DNA of 37,653 bases. It comes from CAZWVA01 sp964636885. Lineage in GTDB: Bacteria; Desulfobacterota_D; UBA1144; Nemesobacterales; CSP1-2. This document shows positions 8,129-16,340 of the stretch, in pieces. Under the pieces are notes generated by a model that was given only the letters and a program-made list of their open reading frames with translations, did not search any database and was not told the DNA's origin. The stretch spans positions 1 to 37,653 of the forward strand of contig CAZWVA010000020.1 of the NCBI GenBank assembly GCA_964636885.1. Direction: 5' to 3'. The position numbers and the translations under genes were made by a program. Every line of letters begins with the position of its first letter. Within the stretch, counting starts at the first letter, position 1.

Positions 8129-9412
8129 GTGGAAGGGTCACTGCTCAGCGAATACGAAAGGCCTACAAAGCAGCACTATGAGATTCTCCTCATGAGCTGG
8201 GCGGGTTGGGTATTTGATTTCTATGACCTTATCCTTTACACGTTTCTTCTCACCCCTATAGGCAAGGAGTTCCATTTCTCTAATGTTATGCTCTCATACA
8301 TACTTGGTGCATCGTTAACGGCAACCGCTATCGGAGGCGTTATATTTGGAGTCCTATCGGATCGTTACGGTCGAAAAAGCGTGCTTCAGTGGACAATACT
8401 CACCTATAGTGCTGGAACGTTCCTGAGTGGCCTTGCATACAACTTCGAGCTCTTAATGGTATTTAGAATCATAACCGGACTAGGTGTAGGCGGCGAATGG
8501 GCCACAGGCCAGACCTATGTGGGTGAGACATTTCCACCCAAAATGAGAGGAAGATACGGTGCCTTTATGCAAACAGGCGCCCCTATTGGCATCGCTTTAG
8601 CATCGATAGTTGGCGGGTTTGTCGCACCCAGAATCGGTTGGAGGGCATGCTTTCTCATCTCCGTATTGCCCGCCATACTCACCATCTTAATAAGGAAAAG
8701 GCTTCCTGAATCGGACCTCTGGCTGAAGAGAAAGAGGTTGATTGAAGAAGGGATCCGGCTTAAAGAACCCCTTGAGGATAAGGACGATTACGGGTTTTTC
8801 ACGTTGTTCTCAAGAACCTACAGAAAGCTCTTCTTCCAATCCCTCATCCTGGCAATCTTTGACATGTCGGCATATTGGTTTACCTACTCCTGGCTGCCCG
8901 GCTATCTCCAACAGCAAAGGCAGTTTTCCATGGCTAAATCGGCGGCCTGGATGCTCGTAACCCAAACGGGTGGATTCCTCGGATACTTCACATTCGGCTT
9001 TTTAGCGGATAGGTGGGGCAGAAGACCCGCCTACTCGGTTTATTCGTTTATCATGGCGCTGGGTCTTATAATGATAACGCTTATGTGGAATATAGTCGTT
9101 ATATATCCACCTCTCATCCTGAGCTTTATGTTCCTCGTCGGATTTGGAACCGGGATGTTTGGTGGCTATGGTCCTCTATTCTCCGAGCTCTTCCCAACCG
9201 CAATAAGAAGCACAGCCATGGGGTCTGCATTCAACTTAGCCCGAGGTGTGCAGTTTTTCACCCCCGTTATCGTTGCTGTGGTTGCTAAGGAATACGGACT
9301 TGGAGGAGGTATATCCATTGCCGCCTTGTTTGCCCTGCTCACGGGGGCTTGGATATGGACATTCCCTGAGACAAAGGGGAAGAGGCTCGCAGTGTGGGAG
9401 GTAGAGAAATAG
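8129..9412 (+). CDS. MFS transporter, metabolite:H+ symporter type
   Basis: 427-residue major facilitator superfamily permease with about 12 membrane helices split by a hydrophilic central loop (residues ~190-225). The superfamily motif A loop GVLSDRYGRKSVLQ lies after helix 2, and a second copy, FLADRWGRRPAYS, follows helix 8. RIITGLGVGGEW in helix 4 and FPETKGKRL at the end are typical of the metabolite:H+/sialate (NanT-like) branch. GTG start, 16 bases after the end of the aldo/keto reductase. It is probably the uptake partner of the upstream oxidoreductases. The solute cannot be deduced. Confidence 0.88.
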   Translation: MEGSLLSEYERPTKQHYEILLMSWAGWVFDFYDLILYTFLLTPIGKEFHFSNVMLSYILGASLTATAIGGVIFGVLSDRYGRKSVLQWTILTYSAGTFLSGLAYNFELLMVFRIITGLGVGGEWATGQTYVGETFPPKMRGRYGAFMQTGAPIGIALASIVGGFVAPRIGWRACFLISVLPAILTILIRKRLPESDLWLKRKRLIEEGIRLKEPLEDKDDYGFFTLFSRTYRKLFFQSLILAIFDMSAYWFTYSWLPGYLQQQRQFSMAKSAAWMLVTQTGGFLGYFTFGFLADRWGRRPAYSVYSFIMALGLIMITLMWNIVVIYPPLILSFMFLVGFGTGMFGGYGPLFSELFPTAIRSTAMGSAFNLARGVQFFTPVIVAVVAKEYGLGGGISIAALFALLTGAWIWTFPETKGKRLAVWEVEK

Positions 9413-9476
9413 CCAGTGATAAGACCCCTTCTTTTCTTGAAATCCTGGGGATGGACAAAAGGGTTTATCTATAAGT

Positions 9477-9506
9477 AGTAGTGGCGAGGCATGCCCCGCC
9501 ACTACT
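9477..9506. repeat. Short palindromic repeat, GTAGTGGCG type
   Basis: AGTAGTGGCG (9477-9486) and CGCCACTACT (9497-9506) are perfect inverted arms; the centre GGCATGCC is itself palindromic, so the stem is 14 bp with one mismatch (9487/9496). It resembles the element at 37502, sharing a GTAG-N-G-R-CG arm. It may act as a bidirectional terminator after the MFS gene or be a REP/MITE-like element. Confidence 0.7.
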
Positions 9507-9532
9507 GCAACCCATATAATCTATGTTATAAT
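9504..9532 (+). promoter_or_regulatory. Candidate promoter for the carboxyltransferase gene
   Basis: Two TATAAT hexamers occur at 9515-9520 and 9527-9532. The second has a weak -35 (ACTGCA, 9504-9509) with a 17-base spacer. The gene begins 120 bases downstream. The -35 is poor, so this is tentative. Confidence 0.35.
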
Positions 9533-9653
9533 TTAATCCCTAATGAATTAGGTTCCCTTTTTTCAATAATCCTTTTCTTTCTACAAGGGAAAACCATTAT
9601 AACTCAGGGTCGCCTTAATCAAGTTATAAAAACGGTAAGAAACGGAGGAGTGA

Positions 9654-11486
9654 ATGGCTCGCACTTCACAGATGATCGAGATACACGAACAGGCAAGGTC
9701 GTATAAGAGGGTAAAATCAAAACATATAATAGAACACCTATACACCGACTTTACACCTTGGTACGAACTCCCCGACTTCTGTAACAACATAAAAACCCCT
9801 ACAGGAAGGATAATAGACTTCGTTGACGACCCCGCTGTGATTATAGGCACCGCAAAGCTAAGGGGCAAAAACAAGAGGGTTGCCATAATAGCCCAGCAGA
9901 CCCCCTCAAACGATATGGAACGCGCCAAATTCAACTACGGTCTCGTAAAGGCAGACGGCTATGGGCTCTCCCTTAGCATGATGAATTACGCAGAGAAGCA
10001 CGGTCTAATGCTCCACACCTTTATTGATACAATAGGCGGCGATCCATTTGAATACTCGGCGGGAAAACTCCAGTCATGGCTCATCTCCTACTGTCAGGCA
10101 AAGATGATAACGTTAAACACGAAGTCCATCTCCGTTGTCATAGGGAGTGGCGGAAGCGGCGGCGCCATCGCCATACAGCTCGCTCACAGGCGGTTTATGC
10201 TCTCCCGTAGCGAATATTCGGTTATTACGGCAGAGGGATGCTCCGCTATACTCTTTCGTAGTCCGTACAACATAGAGGAGGCCCTTAAGGTCCTACAGCC
10301 CACGTCCGATTACATGCTTAAATACGGGATCGTAGATAAGGTGATTAAAGAACCGCCACTTGAGAGCTCAGACTATCTTCCAAAGGTACTGGAGAACATC
10401 CAAAAGGCACTAAGCCAGGCAACGGATGAACTCGACCGCTCTGACATAGGGTATCTGCAGAGGAGCCTGAGAGAGAAGATAGAGGAATGCGGCCAACTCG
10501 AAAAGCGGCCGAGAAGGTATCAGGCCTTTGCCAAGAAACTAAAGCTCTGGCTTCTGCCCTCCTATCAATTTAAAAAGAGCGTCACCCCAGAGGTATCCCA
10601 CATGCAGATAGCGCTATACGGTGCAGAGCCATACGTGTGTAACGATGAAAAAGACCTTGAGGGAAAGGTAGTCAGATACGGGTGCCGTAACCACTCGACG
10701 GAAAAGGAATTCCAAGAGAACCTCTATGCCTGTCCCCATTGCCAAAAACCCAGTTCTCTTGGGTCCGATCATTACATTGACATCCTGCTCGATCCCGGCT
10801 CATTTCACGAGATACATCCCGATTTAAGCCCGGAAAACATCGACAGGCGATTCGGCTTTTATGACTATTCAGAAAGCCTAAAAAAGATGTCGGGGCGTAC
10901 CGACTCAAAAGAATCACTGGTTATCGGATACGGAACGATTGCCGACGTGCCCGTTGCGGTTGCAGTCTGCGACTTCCGCTTTATGGGTGGCTCAATGGGT
11001 GCCATTTTTGGAGAGAAGATGAGGCTCATAGTTGACTACGCAATACGCAGGAAGGTACCCCTAATCACCGTATCGGCAACCGGGGGCGCAAGGATGCAGG
11101 AGGGCACAGTCGCCCTCTATCAGATGGCAAAAACCATAGCCGCCATCCTTAAGCTGAAAGATGCCGGTCTTCCCTACATCTCCATCCTCGGACATCCAAC
11201 CACCGGAGGGGCCCTGGCAAGCTATAGCGTGCAGGGCGATTTCATAATCGCAGAGAAGAAAGCGACAATAGCCTTTGCCGGCGATCGGGTTGTAAAGCTT
11301 ACAAGCGGAGGAAGGGGGGTAGACCCTAACGTAATGACCGCCGAATTCTACGCAAGGCATGGGGGAATACACCTCGTAACCGAAAGGCACCAGCTAAAAT
11401 CAACCATAGCCGGACTCTTAGCCCTGCCCCCCTGGAATAAGAGGTTGAAAAAACTCACCGAAACCGAGAACGGACAGAAAGAGTAA
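9654..11486 (+). CDS. Fused acetyl-CoA-type carboxyltransferase, AccA-like then AccD-like
   Basis: 610-residue single-chain carboxyltransferase. Residues ~1-250 are AccA-like: SGGSGGAIAIQLAHRR, then YSVITAEGCSAILF and LKYGIVDKVIKEP. Residues ~325-600 are AccD-like: CDFRFMGGSMGAIFGEK, VSATGGARMQEG, GHPTTGGALASYSVQGD and AEKKATIAFAGDRVV. It would transfer the carboxyl group from carboxybiotin to acetyl-CoA (malonyl-CoA for fatty acids) or another acyl-CoA. The zinc ribbon between halves is unusual: C344-x2-H347 then C360-x2-C363, where AccD normally has two CxxC pairs; C329 may substitute. The alpha-then-beta order is opposite to that of single-chain acyl-CoA carboxylases. Biotin carboxylase and BCCP are not in the window. 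GGAGGA precedes the ATG by 4 bases. Confidence 0.88.
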   Translation: MARTSQMIEIHEQARSYKRVKSKHIIEHLYTDFTPWYELPDFCNNIKTPTGRIIDFVDDPAVIIGTAKLRGKNKRVAIIAQQTPSNDMERAKFNYGLVKADGYGLSLSMMNYAEKHGLMLHTFIDTIGGDPFEYSAGKLQSWLISYCQAKMITLNTKSISVVIGSGGSGGAIAIQLAHRRFMLSRSEYSVITAEGCSAILFRSPYNIEEALKVLQPTSDYMLKYGIVDKVIKEPPLESSDYLPKVLENIQKALSQATDELDRSDIGYLQRSLREKIEECGQLEKRPRRYQAFAKKLKLWLLPSYQFKKSVTPEVSHMQIALYGAEPYVCNDEKDLEGKVVRYGCRNHSTEKEFQENLYACPHCQKPSSLGSDHYIDILLDPGSFHEIHPDLSPENIDRRFGFYDYSESLKKMSGRTDSKESLVIGYGTIADVPVAVAVCDFRFMGGSMGAIFGEKMRLIVDYAIRRKVPLITVSATGGARMQEGTVALYQMAKTIAAILKLKDAGLPYISILGHPTTGGALASYSVQGDFIIAEKKATIAFAGDRVVKLTSGGRGVDPNVMTAEFYARHGGIHLVTERHQLKSTIAGLLALPPWNKRLKKLTETENGQKE

Positions 11487-11790
11487 GACCGGTGGAATTC
11501 GGTATAGATGAAACCCCAAACACCACTAAGACAGATAAGCAAAACCCGAACCCTCTTGGCTGAAAATGCACGCTATCAAAAGTCTTATATACATTCCCCG
11601 ATTATTACCTGTCTAACTAAAAAAATATAACAAAGGTCTAATTTGCTTTTTTTCGTACCGCTAATAAAATTTCAAAGTTAATACTTTGGTATTAACTTTG
11701 AACCTCTGTGACTCAAGGGCGGAGCTTTACAAAACAAAAGCGAATCCTCCAGGACACGTAAGAAGAACCAATTAGGAAAATTTAAAATTA
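11487..11790. promoter_or_regulatory. 304-base AT-rich leader region of the polysaccharide locus
   Basis: No coding ORF is seen. It separates the carboxyltransferase gene from wzm and has clearly lower GC than both. It contains a candidate promoter (TTGCTT 11643-11648, 16-base spacer, TAAAAT 11665-11670) immediately followed by a perfect dyad at 11671-11702. About 90 bases of transcribed leader would follow before wzm. This is the natural place for control of the whole locus. Confidence 0.45.
11671..11702. promoter_or_regulatory. Perfect 14-bp dyad, operator or 5' leader hairpin
   Basis: The left arm TTCAAAGTTAATAC and the right arm GTATTAACTTTGAA are exact inverse complements around a TTTG centre. 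No T-run follows, so it is not a standard terminator. It begins one base after the putative -10 element and would overlap the transcription start, as expected for a repressor operator, or would form a hairpin at the extreme 5' end of the locus transcript. Confidence 0.6.
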
Positions 11791-12555
11791 ATGGACTCAT
11801 TTAACTATTATTCAGACCTGATATCCCATCTGGTACACCGGGATTTTAGTCTGCGCTATAAGCGATCGATTTTGGGGGTTCTCTGGTCACTTCTTCTTCC
11901 TCTAGCCCAGCTACTCGTGCTCGTTTTTCTCTTCCAGAAGGTGGTACCACTCAAAATAGAGGCATACCCTGCCTTTGTTTTCAGTGCGCTACTTCCATGG
12001 ACGTGGTTTAGTACATGTCTCGGTTCGGCCGGGAACCTATTCATCGGCAATCGTGATCTGGTGCGGCGACCCAATTTCGAACCGTTCACACTGATAATAG
12101 TAAACACCCTATCTAACCTACTTCTCTACCTGGTATCCCTGCCTATTCTTTTTATTGTACTGACATTATACAACCGGGCTATGACACCGGCCCTCGTGGT
12201 CTTTCCACTTCTTATTCTGGTTCAGAGTGTCCTCATAATCGGCCTCGGTATGATCACTGCCACGTTGAATGTGTTTTATAGCGACATACAACAAATAGTG
12301 AGCGTTTTAATCATGCTCCTATTCTACATGACCCCCGTCTTCTACAGTCCCAAGGGGATTGGTGAAAGCTACCGTATCCTGTATAATCTAAATCCGATCG
12401 CGGTGCTGGTCGAAAGCTACCGTGATATATTCTTCTACGGTAAGATTCCGGATCTGGGTTCACTGGCAGTTGCAAGCGTTATAAGCGCGTTTTTATGCGG
12501 TCTTGGTTACCTTATTTACAGTCGTCAGTTGCATAACGTCATAGATGCAATCTAG
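11791..12555 (+). CDS. wzm: ABC-2 polysaccharide exporter, permease (Wzm)
   Basis: 254-residue inner-membrane permease with six predicted helices. The N-terminal HRDFSLRYKRSILGVLWSLL is the diagnostic start of O-antigen/teichoic-acid type ABC-2 permeases (amphipathic interface helix then helix 1). MTPVFYSP and YNLNPIAVLVESYRDIFF near the C-terminus are conserved family blocks. Together with the ATPase 35 bases downstream it would translocate lipid-linked polysaccharide from cytoplasm to periplasm. An AGGA lies 13 bases before the ATG, a rather long spacing. First gene of the glycan locus. Confidence 0.92.
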   Translation: MDSFNYYSDLISHLVHRDFSLRYKRSILGVLWSLLLPLAQLLVLVFLFQKVVPLKIEAYPAFVFSALLPWTWFSTCLGSAGNLFIGNRDLVRRPNFEPFTLIIVNTLSNLLLYLVSLPILFIVLTLYNRAMTPALVVFPLLILVQSVLIIGLGMITATLNVFYSDIQQIVSVLIMLLFYMTPVFYSPKGIGESYRILYNLNPIAVLVESYRDIFFYGKIPDLGSLAVASVISAFLCGLGYLIYSRQLHNVIDAI

Positions 12556-12590
12556 AGAAACGGTCTAATTGATTCTGTCCGGAGTATAGG

Positions 12591-13844
12591 ATGTCGAGTG
12601 TTTTGATAGTGGAATCCGTCTCAAAGCAATTCAGGGTTCAACGCAATCGCCGCCTTACCCTGAAAGAGTCAATAATAAGGCGTCTTACCGGACAGCGTAA
12701 TACGAATAATACCTTTTGGGCCCTAAGGGATATAAATTTTTCCGTTGAAAGGGGCCAAGTGCTTGGCATTATAGGGCATAACGGCGCAGGCAAAAGTACA
12801 CTTCTGCGCCTTCTCTGTGGTCTGGGGCTACCTACAACCGGACGCATTCACCGTAACGGCCAAATCAGCGGCCTGCTCGAACTGGGAACGGGGTTCCACC
12901 CCGATATGACCGGGCGTGAGAACATAATGACAGCGGGTATCCTGAATGGGTTGACCAAACGGCAGGTACGGGAACAGGAGCAGGATATTATAGCCTTTGC
13001 CGAACTGGAAGAATTCATCGATCAGCCAGTCCGAACCTATTCGAGTGGCATGTATCTGCGTTTGGCATTTGCTGCAGCCATCCACTTTGATCCAGACGTG
13101 CTTATTATCGACGAGGTGCTTGCGGTTGGAGACTCCCGCTTTCAACAAAAGTGCATAGAACGCTTGAAAGAGTTTCGTATGAAAGAGAAAACACTGATCC
13201 TTACCTCTCACGACTCAGACCAGATTCGAACCCTTTGCGATGCGGTGCTGGTATTAGAAGAAGGGCGGGTTGTAATGCAGGGCGATCCAGAAACCGCCAT
13301 ACATTGTTACAACGATTTAATGCGCCAACGAACCGAGAAACGCGCGGCACAACTCTCTGGGGAAGGGACAGTAAAACCAAGCCTGACACTCGAACAGGGC
13401 AGCCGTTTGGGAACCCAGGAGGCAACTATACACGCCGTTAATGTGTATGACGCAGAGGGGCGTGCTACGGACTACCTGTATAGCGGCTCTGGTCTAACGA
13501 TAGAACTCGAATACAGTCTCACCAAACCGCTACCCGATCTCGCCCTTACTCTGGGCATCTATACGGAGACGAACGTTAAGTGCTTTGAAACCTATATAAC
13601 GTCCTTCAGCGCAACCTTCGGATCCCTAGCGGAACGGGGCAGGTTTAGGTGTCATCTTCCGGAACTCCCGCTTCTTCCCGGACTCTACTATATAAATCTG
13701 GGTCTCTACCCGGTTGATTGGAGCTACACATACGATTATCACTGGCAGATGCATCCCCTGCATGTTGCAAATGGAAACGGAGTACCCAGGGAAAGCTCCG
13801 GAGTGGTTTCACTACATCCCATCTGGTCCGTTTCAGATCCATGA
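12591..13844 (+). CDS. wzt: ABC-2 polysaccharide exporter, ATPase with C-terminal sugar-binding domain (Wzt)
   Basis: 417 residues. The nucleotide-binding domain (1-~250) shows Walker A GHNGAGKST (62-70), the H-loop-side block TGFHPDMTGREN, the signature YSSGMYLRLAFA and Walker B VLIIDEVLAVGD. The C-terminal part (~270-410) is a beta-rich Wzt-type domain. In O9a/O12-type systems that domain binds the non-reducing end of the O-chain, often a methyl or other cap, and licenses export. Its presence says the polymer is probably finished and capped in the cytoplasm before export, which fits the methyltransferase domain encoded at 23709. GGAG lies 6 bases before the ATG. Arg codons are mainly CGN, unlike the backbone genes. 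Confidence 0.93.
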   Translation: MSSVLIVESVSKQFRVQRNRRLTLKESIIRRLTGQRNTNNTFWALRDINFSVERGQVLGIIGHNGAGKSTLLRLLCGLGLPTTGRIHRNGQISGLLELGTGFHPDMTGRENIMTAGILNGLTKRQVREQEQDIIAFAELEEFIDQPVRTYSSGMYLRLAFAAAIHFDPDVLIIDEVLAVGDSRFQQKCIERLKEFRMKEKTLILTSHDSDQIRTLCDAVLVLEEGRVVMQGDPETAIHCYNDLMRQRTEKRAAQLSGEGTVKPSLTLEQGSRLGTQEATIHAVNVYDAEGRATDYLYSGSGLTIELEYSLTKPLPDLALTLGIYTETNVKCFETYITSFSATFGSLAERGRFRCHLPELPLLPGLYYINLGLYPVDWSYTYDYHWQMHPLHVANGNGVPRESSGVVSLHPIWSVSDP

Positions 13845-13883
13845 GATGAGTACGTAGATCGACGAACCTTATTCTCTCAATCC

Positions 13884-16310
13884 GTGAATAGCAAAGACAA
13901 GAACCACATTATCGTTGTGGAGGCCTACGAAGGCCTCACCGAGTTTCTCTCCGATGAGAGAGAGGAACAGGAGGCCGCACAGGGACTCGGTCTTCCGCTT
14001 GAAGAAATAGCCGAGCGTATAGATTGTCGAATCACCATCCTTTGCTGGGATGAGTGGTATCGCTACGAATTAAAAGAGACTCGGATACCGACACCGGGAA
14101 CAAGACCCGTATTAGAACCCGCTTTTGATAACCCGTCTAGGGTATTTAAATCTGAGAGAGTTAAACGTGTTCCCATTCCCGCAAGGGACCCGGAGTACGG
14201 GCTTCCATTCGATAAAGTAGGCTTGAGCCCGCGCTCCTACGGATTAATCAACGATAGCGGCTTAATATATTTCGCTTCCTACTGCCTGAGCAAGGAGATA
14301 CAAACGCTTTACCGTAAAGACCCTTTTCAGACCGTTATACTGCCCATGTGGGGCGGACTCGGACACGTTTCTCAGATGGCGAGAGCGACCAGGGCTCCAA
14401 ACCTCATCGATGTGCCATTCGTGGTTGTGGTTACGGATACTTCCCTAAATCGTCAGACTGCCAACCAGGAGGGAATCTGGACTAGACACGCGATCATACG
14501 TCGACAGATGGAAGACGTCTCGCTTGCCTTAGCGGATCTTGTACTCGTCTTCGGTCCCAGGGCTAGCGAAATCGCCATCTCCGGCAGGTTGCCCGAGGCC
14601 TCTCCCCCTGTTTACACACCACGGTTTGTTGAGAACCGACTACTCGATGAAATAGCCGATATGTCATTAAAACCCGCTGACCTTCATAAGACCCTCCAAT
14701 TCTTCCTCTATGAGCCGCAACAACCCGCATCGGGGATACTCACAGCCCTGGATGCCGTCCTTCTTCTAACGCATAAGGGAATACGCCTAGACCGACCCGT
14801 TATAAGCGCAGGACCACAAATGACATTTGCTCCAATGAATCCGAGAGGGTTTGTTGATTACTGGTCCTCCCGCGGATTTGTACGTGAACTCGTCTATGAA
14901 AGACAATGGGAATGGATGAGGGAGTATCCCAATCTCGAACGGGTTTTTCCGGTCCGCCTCTATCCGAGTTTTTTCGACCATCTTCCAAACGTCTGGGCCG
15001 AACTTGCCAGGGGTTCATTTGTGCTTCTTTCCCAAGCCGCAGCTCAGGGATTAGCCCCCGGTGAAACCCTTCCACAGGGGGTTTTAATAGAAGGGGATCC
15101 GGTGCCCGAAAAACTGGCATATCGCTTGGAAGATATAGTAAGAACAGACATAAAAAGGCTGGACCATTTGAGACGAGAACTGTGTAAACGGGTCGTCCAA
15201 GCACATCGCGGGGAGGGACGGGAACGGCTTCTTGAGGAAACCGTAGAAGCCCTAAAGCGACTCATCCAGTCTCCTCCAGAACCCCAAGACCTATCACGAG
15301 TCGCCCTTATGTTCCTTGACCGTCGCGTGCCACTTAGAACCCTCGCCCGAGAAGACAAGCCGCCTCCCCTTCCGAAACCGAGACCGGAAACAAAGAAAGG
15401 GACTCTCTCCGTTGTTGTTACCTGCTACGAGATGGGCTCTATGATAAAGGAAGCGGTAGAAAGCGTCTGGGCTTCGGAACGTCTACCAGACGAGGTTCTC
15501 ATAGTCGATGACGGTTCATACGGAGAGGAAACTCTGGCCAGTATCAGTACACTCGAGAGACTGGCCTTAGAAAGGGGTCTTCCCCTAAGGGTCATGCGCC
15601 AACGAAACGGAGGGCTAGCCAAGGCAAGAAACATCGGACTCGAGATGGCAAAAGGGGAATTCATCTCTTTTCTTGACGGAGACGATGTGATCGAACCCCA
15701 GTTCTATGGAACCGCTCTCCAGATCCTTGAGAGGTACCCGCGTTTGGGAGGTGTTGCCGCCTGGGCATCGATCTTTGGAACCGATGTTCCCAATGGCTTT
15801 TGGAACGCCCATCAGACGGAATTTCCGTTCTTATTCATAGAGAACAGCGTAATCGTTCCCTGTTTAACTCGTACGGAACTCCTTAGAAGCTTAGGTGGCT
15901 ACGACACACGCCAACGCTATAACTACGAAGATTGGGAGCTGAGTATAAGGATGCTCGCTTCGGGATGGCCGATTGTAACGATTCCAATGCATCTTACAAG
16001 GTACCGGGTTCGTCGAAATTCTCTTTACCGAAGCATGACGTATCTGCAGAATCAGGTTATGCGAGAACTACTTCTTAACACACATCGTGAGACGGTTTCA
16101 AGATTCGCCGTCGAGATAGCCATGCAACTGGAGTATGAATTGAAGAAATTCGTTTATCCCGGTGGCGAAAAGGAGAACCCTAAGAATACACTCTTAAAAG
16201 TAAACCCAGAGGCGTTTTCACTGCATAACACGATCAACCGGTATCGTTTGCTTATTTTGAAACCCATTAAGAAACTCTCACGGGCAACTCAACGGATTTT
16301 TACACGCTAG
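13884..16310 (+). CDS. Double-headed glycosyltransferase (GT-B-like + GT2)
   Basis: 808-residue cytoplasmic protein with two glycosyltransferase modules. Residues 1-~490 look like a divergent GT-B (glycosyltransferase-4-like) fold with no clean family motif. Residues ~512-760 are a GT2 (GT-A) domain: LSVVVTCYEMG, IVDDGS, NGGLAKARNIGLEMAKGEF, the metal-binding LDGDD, and a YEDWELSIRMLASGW acceptor-side block. A Pro-rich linker (PPPLPKPRPE) joins them. GTG start, 39 bases after wzt. The following gene has the same two-module plan, and their GT2 C-termini are clearly paralogous. Probably adds two consecutive sugars; donors and linkages unknown. Whether the N-terminal half is active is doubtful. 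Confidence 0.85.
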   Translation: MNSKDKNHIIVVEAYEGLTEFLSDEREEQEAAQGLGLPLEEIAERIDCRITILCWDEWYRYELKETRIPTPGTRPVLEPAFDNPSRVFKSERVKRVPIPARDPEYGLPFDKVGLSPRSYGLINDSGLIYFASYCLSKEIQTLYRKDPFQTVILPMWGGLGHVSQMARATRAPNLIDVPFVVVVTDTSLNRQTANQEGIWTRHAIIRRQMEDVSLALADLVLVFGPRASEIAISGRLPEASPPVYTPRFVENRLLDEIADMSLKPADLHKTLQFFLYEPQQPASGILTALDAVLLLTHKGIRLDRPVISAGPQMTFAPMNPRGFVDYWSSRGFVRELVYERQWEWMREYPNLERVFPVRLYPSFFDHLPNVWAELARGSFVLLSQAAAQGLAPGETLPQGVLIEGDPVPEKLAYRLEDIVRTDIKRLDHLRRELCKRVVQAHRGEGRERLLEETVEALKRLIQSPPEPQDLSRVALMFLDRRVPLRTLAREDKPPPLPKPRPETKKGTLSVVVTCYEMGSMIKEAVESVWASERLPDEVLIVDDGSYGEETLASISTLERLALERGLPLRVMRQRNGGLAKARNIGLEMAKGEFISFLDGDDVIEPQFYGTALQILERYPRLGGVAAWASIFGTDVPNGFWNAHQTEFPFLFIENSVIVPCLTRTELLRSLGGYDTRQRYNYEDWELSIRMLASGWPIVTIPMHLTRYRVRRNSLYRSMTYLQNQVMRELLLNTHRETVSRFAVEIAMQLEYELKKFVYPGGEKENPKNTLLKVNPEAFSLHNTINRYRLLILKPIKKLSRATQRIFTR

Positions 16311-16340
16311 AACATAAAACTAAAAGGAGATTCACCCTCT

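Noticed and set aside
11717..11730. GGGCGGAGCTTTA resembling the ops/JUMPstart element found before polysaccharide operons
   Set aside because: It lacks the T of GGCGGTAGC and the rest of the 39-base JUMPstart, and no RfaH-like gene is present, so the match is not above chance.
11791..13844. Identification of the exporter pair as NodJ/NodI
   Set aside because: The ATPase has the long C-terminal Wzt domain and the permease the O-antigen-type N-terminus, so Wzm/Wzt fits better; NodI ends soon after the nucleotide-binding domain.
15044..15358. A 104-residue ORF on the - strand rich in Arg and Ser
   Set aside because: It is fully antisense to the coding frame of the double-headed glycosyltransferase, has no family resemblance and has the low-complexity composition typical of shadow ORFs.
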